A DNA stretch of 36,987 nt from Streptomyces sp. LUP30 (GCF_001746365.1 NZ_MJAJ01000061.1:1-36987); one strand, 5' to 3'. Positions 25,739 through 33,438 are shown, counted from the first letter of the stretch. The notes: a model not told the origin generated them from the letters alone. Numbers and translations are program-made.

Positions 25739-25768
25739 TTGCTGCGAACGCCCGACACGCCATAGAGT
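25739..25768 (+). promoter_or_regulatory. Candidate promoter of the parA-like gene
   Basis: TTGCTG (25739-25744) and TAGAGT (25763-25768) are spaced by 18 bp, leaving a leader of about 65 bases to the GTG. An additional exact TTGACA occurs at 25685-25690 but has no fitting -10. Confidence 0.5.
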
Positions 25769-25841
25769 CGCCAACCGTCGGCATGGTGCCACGCTGACCT
25801 TGTCTAGAAGTTTCCTGGTCACCAAGGAGGTAAGACGACTT

Positions 25842-27020
25842 GTGAATGAGTCGACATTTGCTCCCGGGGGTGGTCAACCAGGAATGCCTACGCGGGACCC
25901 GGGTTCCGCGGGGCTCGAGGCTGTCGGCTCCGTCGCTGTCCGAACCTTCGCAGCCCACCAGAGCCAGCGCAGTCCCCATGTGGCTCTGTCAGCACACCAG
26001 AGCATGGATGGCCATCACGTGAACGCCATGGCCGGCGACGGAAGTGGCGCGCCCCGCAACCACTTCGCCGACTACGACGAACTGCCCGACGGGCACTTCT
26101 ACGATCCCGATGCCGAGTACGAGCCGGACCCGGAATACGCGGCCACGCTCGCGCCCGACGCGGCCCGACAGCGCCGAGAGCGCGTCGGTCCGACCGGACG
26201 CCCGCTGCCGTACTTCCCGATCCCGGGCCCGCTGACCGAGCACGGCCCCGCGAAGATCATCGCGATGTGCAACCAGAAGGGCGGCGTGGGCAAGACGACG
26301 TCGACCATCAACCTGGGTGCCGCGCTCGCGGAGTACGGCCGGCGGGTGCTGCTCGTGGACTTCGACCCGCAGGGCGCGCTGTCGGTCGGTCTGGGCGTCA
26401 ATCCCATGGAGCTCGACCTCACCGTCTACAACCTGCTCATGGAGCGGGGCATGGCGGCGGACGAGGTGCTCCTCAAGACGGCGGTCCCCAACATGGACCT
26501 GCTGCCCAGCAACATCGACCTGTCGGCCGCCGAGGTGCAACTGGTCTCCGAGGTCGCGCGCGAGTCCACGCTCCAGCGTGCGCTCAAGCCGTTGATGGAC
26601 GACTACGACTACATCGTCATCGACTGTCAGCCCTCGCTCGGTCTGCTCACCGTCAACGCCCTCACGGCCGCCCACAAGGTGATCGTGCCGCTGGAGTGCG
26701 AGTTCTTCGCACTGCGCGGTGTGGCGCTGCTGACCGAGACCATCGAGAAGGTCCAGGAGCGGCTCAATCCGGAGCTGGAGCTCGACGGCATCCTGGCGAC
26801 GATGTACGACTCGCGCACCGTGCACAGCCGTGAGGTGCTCGCGCGGGTCGTCGAGGCGTTCGACGACCACGTCTACCACACGGTCATCGGACGCACGGTC
26901 CGCTTCCCGGAGACCACGGTCGCCGGTGAGCCGATCACCACGTACGCCTCCAACTCCGTCGGCGCCGCCGCCTACCGTCAGCTCGCCAGGGAGGTGCTCG
27001 CCCGGTGTCACGCCGAGTGA
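25842..27020 (+). CDS. ParA-family ATPase (segregation/partition-like)
   Basis: 392 residues. The deviant Walker A KGGVGKTTSTINLG has Lys146 and Lys151, the two lysines of ParA-type ATPases; Walker A' is VLLVDFDPQGALSVGLG and Walker B YIVIDCQPSLGLLTVNALT. The last 250 residues are the ParA fold, ending ETTVAGEPITTYASNSVGAA. An unusual 135-residue N-terminal extension is Pro-, Asp- and Tyr-rich (for example DYDELPDGHFYDPDAEYEPD). The GTG at 25842 lies ten bases after a near-perfect AAGGAGGT. It is probably not the main oriC-linked ParA: the next gene encodes not ParB but a small ribbon-helix-helix protein, then scpA-scpB. A role linking segregation with condensin is inferred from this order, which is conserved in actinobacteria. 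Confidence 0.92.
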   Translation: MNESTFAPGGGQPGMPTRDPGSAGLEAVGSVAVRTFAAHQSQRSPHVALSAHQSMDGHHVNAMAGDGSGAPRNHFADYDELPDGHFYDPDAEYEPDPEYAATLAPDAARQRRERVGPTGRPLPYFPIPGPLTEHGPAKIIAMCNQKGGVGKTTSTINLGAALAEYGRRVLLVDFDPQGALSVGLGVNPMELDLTVYNLLMERGMAADEVLLKTAVPNMDLLPSNIDLSAAEVQLVSEVARESTLQRALKPLMDDYDYIVIDCQPSLGLLTVNALTAAHKVIVPLECEFFALRGVALLTETIEKVQERLNPELELDGILATMYDSRTVHSREVLARVVEAFDDHVYHTVIGRTVRFPETTVAGEPITTYASNSVGAAAYRQLAREVLARCHAE

Positions 27021-27592
27021 GTCTGCCGGGGGCCGACGAACTCTTCCGTACGACAGGGGGAATGGCGCTTCAGCCGTCCGCACCCCGGCGCCCCGCCAAC
27101 GGCGAGGCCCGGGTGCCGGCGCCGGCCGGCGAGAGCGACGCGGTGGCGGCCACCGGTGCGGAGGACGCGCCGCAGGCCGTACCCGCGCAGGGCGGTGACG
27201 GCGAGGGCGCCGAGCACGCGGCGGCCGACTCCGTTCGGACCGACGCCGGGGAGTCCCGCACCAGGGGCGCCTCGGGGGAGCGTCCGGAGCGGCGTCAGGG
27301 CGCGCAGGAAGGTTCTGCCGCGGGCGCCCCGGACGACGGCCAGCAGCGCAAGCGCGGGCGGGCGGCGGCTCGCCGGCCCAGCGGGCGTGAGCGCCACGAC
27401 GAGAAGATCACCGTCTATGTCTCCGCCGAGGAGCTCATGGACCTGGAGCACGCCCGGCTGGTGCTCCGCGGCGAACACGGACTCGCCGTGGACCGGGGGC
27501 GCATCGTCCGCGAGGCGGTCGCCGTGGTCCTAGCCGACCTGGAGAGCCGCGGGGACGCCAGCATCCTCGTACGACGACTTCGCGGGCGGTAG
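27005..27592 (+). CDS. Ribbon-helix-helix-like protein, partner candidate of the ParA-like ATPase
   Basis: 195 residues. The first 125 are disordered, rich in Ala, Glu, Gly and Arg. The last 65 form a clear RHH-like unit: a basic strand (ERHDEKITVYVSAEELMDLE), helix HARLVLRG, then a second helix DRGRIVREAVAVVLADLESR. RHH proteins bind DNA as dimers, and several plasmid and phage ParA partners are of this type (ParG, Omega), so a DNA-binding partner role for the upstream ATPase is plausible but not shown. It overlaps the ParA stop by 16 bases; the GGGAGGT eight bases before the GTG at 27005 supports this start. A GTG at 27017 (GTGA overlap) and an ATG at 27062 are alternatives. It lies 18 bp upstream of scpA. 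Confidence 0.78.
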   Translation: MSRRVSLPGADELFRTTGGMALQPSAPRRPANGEARVPAPAGESDAVAATGAEDAPQAVPAQGGDGEGAEHAAADSVRTDAGESRTRGASGERPERRQGAQEGSAAGAPDDGQQRKRGRAAARRPSGRERHDEKITVYVSAEELMDLEHARLVLRGEHGLAVDRGRIVREAVAVVLADLESRGDASILVRRLRGR

Positions 27593-27610
27593 CGGTAGCC
27601 TGCGAGGGCC

Positions 27611-28762
27611 ATGACCTCGAACGACGTTCCCGCCCCCGCCCCCGGCGGCGCATCCGGCCGCCGGCGCGTGCTGGGGCGTGGACCGGGGGCGGCCCCGCCG
27701 TTCGCCGAACCGACCCCCGACCCGCCCGCCCCGGCCGCTCCGGAACCGCGACCACAACCGGATGCGGCAGACACGGACACGGCGGACCCGAACGCCGGGC
27801 GACCGGACGCGACGGCCTCGGAAGTCCGTGGGTCGGACGTGCCGGGGAACGCCGTCCGGGAACCGCGTGCGGCGGAGCCGGACGCGGGGCGACCGGATGC
27901 GGCGGAGCCGCTCCCAGCGGTTTCTGACGCCACCGCCTCGCGGGATGTGGCCGACGGTGTCTTCAAGGTGCGGCTCGCCAACTTCGAGGGGCCTTTCGAC
28001 CTGCTCCTCCAGCTGATCTCCAAGCACAAGATGGACGTCACCGAGGTGGCGCTGTCGAAGGTCACCGACGAGTTCATGGCCCACATCCGGGCGATGGGCC
28101 CCGACTGGGACCTCGACCAGACGACCGAGTTCCTGGTCGTGGCCGCCACACTCCTCGATCTGAAGGCCGCGCGGCTGCTGCCCGCCGCCGAGGTCGAGGA
28201 CGAGGCCGACCTGGCGCTGCTGGAGGCCCGCGACCTCCTCTTCGCCCGACTGCTGCAGTACCGGGCCTACAAGCAGATCGCCGACATCTTCACGCACCGC
28301 CTGGAGAGCGAGGGCCGCCGCTACCCCCGCACCGTCGGCCTCGAGGCGCACCACGCCGAACTGCTGCCCGAGGTGGTCATCAGGATCGGCGCGGAAGGGT
28401 TCGCGAAGCTCGCGGTCAAGGCGATGCAGCCCCGGGCCGAGCCGCAGGTGTACGTCGACCACATCCACGCGCCGCTGGTGAGTGTGCAGGAGCAGGCCGG
28501 GATCGTCGTCGCCCGGCTGAGGGAGCTCGGCGAGGCCAGCTTCCGGGCGCTGGTCGAGGACACCGACGACACCCTCACCGTCGTGGCCCGTTTCCTCGCG
28601 CTGCTGGAGCTGTACCGCGAGAAGGCCGTCGCCCTGGACCAGGAGACCGCGCTGGGCGAGCTCGTGGTGCGCTGGACCGGCGGGGACGGGAACGCGCAGC
28701 CGACGGTCACCGACGAGTTCGACCGGCCGCCGGAGGAGCCCGGGAAGGAGACACGGAAGTGA
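27611..28762 (+). CDS. scpA: Segregation and condensation protein A
   Basis: 383 residues. ScpA is the kleisin that, with ScpB and Smc, forms the bacterial condensin complex that compacts and separates chromosomes. The kleisin domain starts at about residue 115 with VFKVRLANFEGPFDLLLQLI, then SKHKMDVTEVALSKVTDEFM, and continues with TEFLVVAATLLDLKAARLLP and a C-terminal winged-helix segment ending LGELVVRWTGGDG. The first 115 residues are a Pro/Asp/Ala-rich tail with two similar AGRPDA blocks encoded by similar DNA (near 27797 and 27887); this tail is unlike core ScpA and may be a linker or may vary between strains. The ATG at 27611 has a weak GAGGG six bases upstream. ScpB overlaps by four bases. 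Confidence 0.93.
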   Translation: MTSNDVPAPAPGGASGRRRVLGRGPGAAPPFAEPTPDPPAPAAPEPRPQPDAADTDTADPNAGRPDATASEVRGSDVPGNAVREPRAAEPDAGRPDAAEPLPAVSDATASRDVADGVFKVRLANFEGPFDLLLQLISKHKMDVTEVALSKVTDEFMAHIRAMGPDWDLDQTTEFLVVAATLLDLKAARLLPAAEVEDEADLALLEARDLLFARLLQYRAYKQIADIFTHRLESEGRRYPRTVGLEAHHAELLPEVVIRIGAEGFAKLAVKAMQPRAEPQVYVDHIHAPLVSVQEQAGIVVARLRELGEASFRALVEDTDDTLTVVARFLALLELYREKAVALDQETALGELVVRWTGGDGNAQPTVTDEFDRPPEEPGKETRK

Positions 28763-29385
28763 GCGAGGAGACCGTCGCCGCACTGGACCTGAAGCCGGCC
28801 CTGGAGGCCGTCCTGATGGTCGTCGACGAGCCCGCGACCGAGGAGCATCTCGCGAAGATCCTCCAGCGGCCCCGGCGGCAGGTCGCCGACGCGTTGCGCG
28901 AGCTGGCCGACGAGTACACCGTGCAGCGACGCGGCTTCGAGCTCAGGCTCGTCGCGGGCGGCTGGCGTTTCTACACCCGCCCCGAGTACGCGGCGGCCGT
29001 CGAGGGCTTCGTCCTGGACGGCCAGCAGGCCCGGCTCACCCAGGCCGCGCTGGAGACCCTCGCGGTCGTCGCCTACCGCCAGCCGGTCAGCCGCAGCAGG
29101 GTCTCCGCGGTGCGCGGAGTGAACTGCGACGGGGTGATGCGCACGCTGCTCCAGCGCGGTCTGGTGGAGGAGGCGGGCGCGGAACCCGAAACAGGTGCGA
29201 TCCTGTACGTGACGACGAACTACTTTCTGGAGCGGATGGGCCTGCGAGGTCTGGACGAGCTCCCGGAGCTCGCGCCCTTCCTCCCGGAGGCGGCGGCGAT
29301 CGAGGCCGAGACCCAGGAGGGCGTGCCGTCGTTCGATCCGGACGCTCCGGATTCCGAGGACGCAGACGACAAGACGGAAATTTGA
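28759..29385 (+). CDS. scpB: Segregation and condensation protein B
   Basis: 208 residues. Two winged-helix units are visible: LKPALEAVLMVVDEPATEEH to the VQRRGFELRLVAGGWRFYT strand, then LTQAALETLAVVAYRQPVSR, SRVSAVRGVNCDGVMRTLLQ and GAILYVTTNYFLERMGLRG. ScpB dimers bind the ScpA kleisin and regulate the Smc ATPase in the cytoplasm. The GTG overlaps the scpA stop as GTGA, and AAGGAGA lies about eight bases before it. An acidic tail (DPDAPDSEDADDKTEI) closes the protein. The next gene begins at the last base of its stop codon, so scpA, scpB and rluB are translationally coupled, the order seen in many Gram-positive bacteria. Confidence 0.95.
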   Translation: MSEETVAALDLKPALEAVLMVVDEPATEEHLAKILQRPRRQVADALRELADEYTVQRRGFELRLVAGGWRFYTRPEYAAAVEGFVLDGQQARLTQAALETLAVVAYRQPVSRSRVSAVRGVNCDGVMRTLLQRGLVEEAGAEPETGAILYVTTNYFLERMGLRGLDELPELAPFLPEAAAIEAETQEGVPSFDPDAPDSEDADDKTEI

Positions 29386-30548
29386 TGCGAAGCAGCAGCG
29401 GCAGGAACAGCAGCGGAAACAACGGCGGGAGCCGTGGTGGCAACAGCGGCGGCCGCGGCGGGAGCAGTGGCGGCCGCGGCGGGAGCAGCGGTGGCCGCAG
29501 TGGGGGGAGCGGCGGCCGCGGTAGTCACCGCGGCGCCGGGAACGCCCGCGACGACCAGCAGGGCGGCCGGCCGAAGAACCCGCGCCCGGAGGAGCGCCGC
29601 TACGACGTGGGCCCCGGCGGCACCCATGAGGGCCCGAAGTCCGGCCGGGGCGCCTCGGCGCGCGGCGGCGCCAAGGGCGGCCCCAAGCAGGGCCAGGGCA
29701 CCGGGCGCGGCCGTTCGGTCCCGGCGACCTCACGCGAGTACGAGGCGAGGGCCGAGGAGCGCAACCGCGAGCGGTACGCGGGCAAGAAGGACGTCAAACT
29801 GCCCAAGACCTTCCCGGGCGCCGAGCAGGAGGGCGAGCGGCTGCAGAAGATCCTCGCGCGCGCGGGCTACGGCTCCCGGCGTGCCTGTGAGGAGCTGATC
29901 GAGCAGGCGCGCGTCGAGGTCAACGGCGAGATCGTCCTGGAGCAGGGCAAGCGGGTCGACCCGGAGAAGGACGAGGTCAAGGTCGACGGCCTGACGGTCG
30001 CGACGCAGTCGTACCAGTTCTTCTCGCTGAACAAGCCGGCCGGTGTCGTCTCCACGATGGAGGACAACGAGGGCCGTCAGTGCCTCGGCGACTACGTCAC
30101 CAACCGTGAGACGCGGCTGTTCCACGTGGGCCGGCTCGACACCGAGACCGAGGGCGTCATCCTGCTCACCAACCACGGCGAGCTCGCGCACCGGCTGACG
30201 CACCCCAAGTACGGCGTGAAGAAGGTCTACCTCGCGCACATCGTGGGCCCGATCCCGCGCGACCTGGGCAAGAGGCTCAAGGACGGCATCCAGCTGGAGG
30301 ACGGTTACGCGAAGGCGGACCACTTCCGCGTCGTCGAGCAGACCGGCAAGAACTACCTGGTCGAGGTGACCCTGCACGAGGGCCGCAAGCACATCGTGCG
30401 CCGGATGCTGGCCGAGGCCGGCTTCCCGGTCGACAAGCTGGTGCGCGTCGCCTTCGGGCCGATCACCCTGGGCGACCAGAAGTCGGGCTGGCTGCGCCGG
30501 CTGTCCAACACCGAGGTCGGCATGCTGATGAAGGAAGTCGACCTCTAG
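29385..30548 (+). CDS. rluB: 23S rRNA pseudouridine synthase RluB-like, with Arg/Gly-rich N-terminal tail
   Basis: 387 residues. Residues 1 to about 145 are low-complexity: Gly/Ser/Arg-rich repeats (GGRGGSSGGRGGSSGGRSGG) then a basic Glu/Arg stretch. The S4 RNA-binding domain follows (EGERLQKILARAGYGSRRAC), then the RsuA/RluB catalytic domain with Asp in the motif HVGRLDTETEGVILLTNHGE, LAHRLTHPKYGVKKVYLAHI and EGRKHIVRRMLAEAGFPVDK. RluB-type enzymes make a pseudouridine in helix 89-90 region of 23S rRNA. The ATG overlaps the scpB stop as TGATG. The tail is much longer than in Escherichia coli RluB and resembles RGG RNA-binding tails; its job is unknown. Confidence 0.9.
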   Translation: MRSSSGRNSSGNNGGSRGGNSGGRGGSSGGRGGSSGGRSGGSGGRGSHRGAGNARDDQQGGRPKNPRPEERRYDVGPGGTHEGPKSGRGASARGGAKGGPKQGQGTGRGRSVPATSREYEARAEERNRERYAGKKDVKLPKTFPGAEQEGERLQKILARAGYGSRRACEELIEQARVEVNGEIVLEQGKRVDPEKDEVKVDGLTVATQSYQFFSLNKPAGVVSTMEDNEGRQCLGDYVTNRETRLFHVGRLDTETEGVILLTNHGELAHRLTHPKYGVKKVYLAHIVGPIPRDLGKRLKDGIQLEDGYAKADHFRVVEQTGKNYLVEVTLHEGRKHIVRRMLAEAGFPVDKLVRVAFGPITLGDQKSGWLRRLSNTEVGMLMKEVDL

Positions 30549-30570
30549 GCAGTTCCGGGCCCCGCAGGGC

Positions 30571-30600
30571 TTGTGCGCACGAACACCTCCTTTTTATAGT
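30571..30600 (+). promoter_or_regulatory. Candidate promoter of the NrtR-type regulator
   Basis: TTGTGC (30571-30576) and TATAGT (30595-30600) are spaced by 18 bp. The -10 lies inside the inverted repeat, 30 bases before the start codon. Confidence 0.55.
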
Positions 30601-30626
30601 CGTGGTGACTATTAAGAGGGGGTGTT
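30582..30626 (+). promoter_or_regulatory. 45-bp inverted repeat, likely autoregulatory operator
   Basis: Two 20-base arms (30582-30601 and 30607-30626) match with two G.T-type differences and one mismatch around a GTGGT spacer. The centre, ATAGTC-GTGGT-GACTAT, is a perfect AT-rich hexamer pair, striking in this genome. The right arm contains the GAGGGGG ribosome site. A dimeric winged-helix repressor such as the downstream NrtR-type protein could bind the core; the full repeat could also fold in RNA and hide the ribosome site. Confidence 0.7.
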
Positions 30627-30630
30627 CGTC

Positions 30631-31380
30631 ATGCGGGACCGCGACGGGCACACCCACGACGGACACGCGTACGACAAGTACGCCTACGAACCCTTCGCCG
30701 TCACCGTCGACCTCGCCGTCCTCACGCTCCGCGCGGGCGCCCTGCACGTCCTGCTCGTAGAGCGGGGCCAGGAGCCCTACGCCGGCCGCTGGGCGCTGCC
30801 CGGCGGCTTCGTGCTGCCGGACGAGTCCGCGGAGACCGCCGCCCGGCGCGAACTCGCCGAGGAGACCGGCCTCAAGGACGTCTCCGGCCTCCACCTGGAG
30901 CAGCTGCGCACCTACAGCGAGCCCGGCCGCGACCCCCGGATGCGGGTCGTCTCCGTCGCCTTCGCCGCCCTGCTGCCCGACGCCCCCGAGCCCACCGGCG
31001 GCGGCGACGCCGTCCAGGCGTGCTGGCAGCCCTACGACGACGTCGGGCCGCTCGCCTTCGACCACGACCGGATCCTGGCCGACGCCCACGACCGGGTGGG
31101 CGCCAAGTTCGAGTACACCTGCCTCGCGACCGCCTTCTGCCCGGCCGAGTTCACCCTCGGCGAGCTCCAGCAGGTCTACGAGACCGTGTGGGGGACCGGC
31201 CTCGACCGGCCCAACTTCCGCCGCAAGGTGCTCGCCACCCCGGGCTTCGTCGAGCCCGTGCCCGGCGGCGCGCGCCTGACCGGCGGCCGGGGCAAGCCCG
31301 CCGCCCTCTACCGCGCGGGCGCCGCCACCGCACTCCACCCGCCCCTGCTGCGACCGCCCCGGGAAGGACGTTCCGCATGA
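30631..31380 (+). CDS. NrtR-type regulator: NUDIX domain plus C-terminal winged helix
   Basis: 249 residues. The NUDIX half has PYAGRWALPGGFVLPDESAE and a complete box (Gly59, Glu65, then RELAEETGL at 73-81), so the catalytic glutamates are all present. The C-terminal 75 residues (FTLGELQQVYETVWGTGLDR, PNFRRKVLATPGF, then GKPAALYR) match the winged helix of NrtR regulators, which bind ADP-ribose or related nucleotides through the NUDIX domain and repress NAD-related genes. In many NrtR proteins the box is degenerate, so an intact one suggests possible enzyme activity. The ATG follows GAGGGGG by eight bases. It overlaps the ADP-ribosylglycohydrolase start by four bases and lies behind an inverted repeat over its own promoter, so autoregulation with that gene is likely. 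Confidence 0.85.
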   Translation: MRDRDGHTHDGHAYDKYAYEPFAVTVDLAVLTLRAGALHVLLVERGQEPYAGRWALPGGFVLPDESAETAARRELAEETGLKDVSGLHLEQLRTYSEPGRDPRMRVVSVAFAALLPDAPEPTGGGDAVQACWQPYDDVGPLAFDHDRILADAHDRVGAKFEYTCLATAFCPAEFTLGELQQVYETVWGTGLDRPNFRRKVLATPGFVEPVPGGARLTGGRGKPAALYRAGAATALHPPLLRPPREGRSA

Positions 31381-32399
31381 CCACCTCGACCACCGTGAGG
31401 AAGCGCGCCACCGGGTCCCTGCTGGGACTCGCGCTGGGGGACGCGCTCGGATTTCCGACCGAGTTCAACGACGTCCCCTCGATCCTCGCCGAGTGCGGGC
31501 CGTGGCGGGAGATGGAACTGCCGAAGCGCGCCTTCGTCTCCGACGACACGCAGATGACCCTCGCGGTGGGGCGCGCCCTGCGGACCGCCATGGACCGCGG
31601 GCTCCTCGTGCCGACGTCGCTGGCGCGGCCGCTGCGCGAGGAGTTCGTGGACTGGTACCAGTCACCCGACAACAACCGCGCCCCGGGCCGGACCTGCCTG
31701 ACCGCCTGCAACCTCCTCAAGGACGACAAGCGCCTGTGGCAGGACGCCAGTCAGATCGGCTCCAAGGGCTGCGGCGCCAACATGCGCGTCGCCCCGATCG
31801 GCCTGGTCCCCGGCCTCAGCGACGAGCAGCGGGCCGGCGCCGCACAGCTCCAGTCCGCCCTCACCCACGGGCACCCCACCGCGCTCGCCGCCTCCGACCT
31901 CACCGCCCACGCCGTACGCGTGCTCGTCCAGGGCGCCGAACCGGCCTCCCTGGTCGGACTGCTGCGCTCGTACGCCCTCGACAACCGCTCCCGCTACCAC
32001 CACCGCTGGCTCGGCGACCTGTGGACCCGCAGCCAGGACCCCACCCCGGAGCACTTCATCGCGCGCGGTTGGGACGAGTGCCTGGGCGTGCTGGAGCGCC
32101 TCCAGGAGACGCTGCGCGACCCGTCGCCCGAGGCCGACCCCTGTCTGGCGGCCGGCGAGGGATGGATCGCCGAGGAGGCCATGGCCGCCGGCCTGCTGTG
32201 CTTCCTGCTCTTCCCCGACGAGCCGATGACCGTGCTGCGCCGGGCCGCCTGCTCGTCCGGGGACTCCGACTCCATCGCCTGCCTGGCGGGCGCCTTCGCG
32301 GGCGCGTACGCCGGAGCCGACGCCTGGCCGACGGAGTGGGCCGACCGGATCGAGTACCAGAGCGAGCTGATGACGCTCGGGGCGCTGTGGGACCAGTGA
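31377..32399 (+). CDS. ADP-ribosylglycohydrolase family protein
   Basis: 340 residues with the all-helical DraG/ARH fold. N-terminal GSLLGLALGDALGFPTEFND gives the first conserved region; AFVSDDTQMTLAVGRAL carries the metal-binding SDDTQ; GCGANMRVAPIGLVPG and the C-terminal SSGDSDSIACLAGAFAGAYA supply the last pair of metal-binding Asp residues. Enzymes of this family remove ADP-ribose from modified proteins or small molecules, or hydrolyse ADP-ribose derivatives, with two Mg ions. No signal peptide is present. The ATG overlaps the previous TGA as ATGA, with GGGAAGGA eight bases before it. Together with the NrtR-type gene it would release ADP-ribose while the regulator senses it; the acceptor is unknown. 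Confidence 0.9.
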   Translation: MTTSTTVRKRATGSLLGLALGDALGFPTEFNDVPSILAECGPWREMELPKRAFVSDDTQMTLAVGRALRTAMDRGLLVPTSLARPLREEFVDWYQSPDNNRAPGRTCLTACNLLKDDKRLWQDASQIGSKGCGANMRVAPIGLVPGLSDEQRAGAAQLQSALTHGHPTALAASDLTAHAVRVLVQGAEPASLVGLLRSYALDNRSRYHHRWLGDLWTRSQDPTPEHFIARGWDECLGVLERLQETLRDPSPEADPCLAAGEGWIAEEAMAAGLLCFLLFPDEPMTVLRRAACSSGDSDSIACLAGAFAGAYAGADAWPTEWADRIEYQSELMTLGALWDQ

Positions 32400-32419
32400 G
32401 CCGGTGACCCGGCAGGCGC

Positions 32420-32839
32420 TCAGGCCAGGCTGATCGAGCCGCGCGCCACCGTGATCTTCTCGGCGGGCAGCGGTCGGGGCGCCGGGCCGCCGGCCACTGA
32501 TCCGTCCGTGATCCGGAACTCGCTCTGATGGCAGGGGCAGTGGATGATCCCGTCGGAGATGTCGGAGACCGTGCAGCCCTGGTGTGTGCAGACCGCGGAG
32601 AACGCCTTGAAGTCGCCCTTCGTCGGCTGGGTGACGACGACCTTCTCGTCGGCGAAGATCTTGCCGCCGCCGACGGGGATGTCGGCCGTCTTCGTCAGTT
32701 CCTGGCCGGCGGCGGCGTTCGACGACTTGTCGGACGACGACGAGCCGTTGTCGCCGTACTTGCTGCAGGCCGCCGTGAGCGCCGCTGCCGCGCCGCCCGT
32801 CGCCAGGAGAACGGTGCGTCGTGTCGCGGGGAGGGTCAT
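32420..32839 (-). CDS. Rieske [2Fe-2S] lipoprotein
   Basis: 139 residues. MTLPATRRTVLLATGGAAAA is a Tat-like signal (twin Arg at 7-8), ending in the lipobox LTAAC, so Cys24 would be lipidated and the protein held at the outer face of the membrane. The remaining domain holds the Rieske cluster: CTHQGC and CPCHQSEF provide the two Cys and two His ligands. It is a small stand-alone Rieske electron carrier, like those found near cytochrome or oxidase genes. Its partner is probably the membrane protein encoded just upstream, whose stop overlaps its start as ATGA. It converges on the ADP-ribosylglycohydrolase gene with only 20 bp between the stops. Confidence 0.92.
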   Translation of the reverse strand: MTLPATRRTVLLATGGAAAALTAACSKYGDNGSSSSDKSSNAAAGQELTKTADIPVGGGKIFADEKVVVTQPTKGDFKAFSAVCTHQGCTVSDISDGIIHCPCHQSEFRITDGSVAGGPAPRPLPAEKITVARGSISLA

Positions 32840-33414
32840 GTCGTCACTCCGAAGGTGCGGAAGAACCAGAGGGCGGAGGTGAGCCAGATCACCGTCAGTA
32901 CGGCGAGGACGAGTCCGCCGACGATCGGCAGCAGCCATCCCGGGAGCCGCTCCCAGCGGAGCAGCAGCATCTTGGCACTGAATGCCCCGAAGAAGAAGCA
33001 ACCCAGGACGGAGTGCCACATCACGCGTGTTTCGTACGTCTGATACCCAAGCGCGTACAGGCAGTGCACCGCAACCGGGACCGCGATCAGGAAGGCGGCG
33101 CGGCCCGACCAGCGGTGCAGCGCGGCGGACCAGGCGGGGCCGGGCAGCTTCCCGTACAGCATCAGCGCCGAGACGAGCTGGACCAGGGCGAAGAACATCG
33201 CGGCCGACGCCATCCAGGCCTTCACCGCGCCCGTGCTGCTGAAGCCGGCCAGGTCGAAGGCCGTCCCGGCCGGGTCGTGCACCTTGCCGTACACGCCCAG
33301 GCCGACCGCCACGGCCCCCGCGACGAACGCCGGGACCAGATAGCGGGCCGGACGCGGGCCGCGCCCCGCGGGCTCGGGGAAGCCGCGGGTGGCGGCGTTC
33401 GGGTCGACGGTCAT
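32836..33414 (-). CDS. Five-helix membrane protein with conserved-looking histidines (DUF6529-like)
   Basis: 192 residues with five predicted transmembrane helices, near residues 25-45, 63-88, 103-123, 130-152 and 160-185. His100 (ALHRWSGRAAFL), His117 (VAVHCLYALGY) and His134 (VMWHSVLGCFFFG) lie at or inside helices three and four, as heme-ligand histidines do in small cytochrome b561-like proteins. I infer a b-heme electron-transfer subunit; the name DUF6529 is from memory and not checked. The ATG has GGGAG about seven bases upstream. It lies between a secreted protein gene (24-bp gap) and the Rieske lipoprotein gene (4-base overlap), so all three should be cotranscribed. Confidence 0.75.
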   Translation of the reverse strand: MTVDPNAATRGFPEPAGRGPRPARYLVPAFVAGAVAVGLGVYGKVHDPAGTAFDLAGFSSTGAVKAWMASAAMFFALVQLVSALMLYGKLPGPAWSAALHRWSGRAAFLIAVPVAVHCLYALGYQTYETRVMWHSVLGCFFFGAFSAKMLLLRWERLPGWLLPIVGGLVLAVLTVIWLTSALWFFRTFGVTT

Positions 33415-33438
33415 GAGGGCTCCCTGCTCGTACGGGGG

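Larger units (their letters stand above)
25463..25841. other. 379-bp intergenic region between ald and the parA-like gene
   Basis: It contains the ald terminator (25550-25578), a run of TCAAC repeats (25520, 25533 and 25610), the parA promoter candidate and an AAGGAGGT ribosome site at 25824-25831. It is unusually AT-rich for this genome. No gene was found. Confidence 0.6.

Noticed and set aside
25704..25841. 46-residue extension of the ParA-like protein to an upstream ATG
   Set aside because: It would bury the strong AAGGAGGT ribosome site and the promoter candidate in the coding region.
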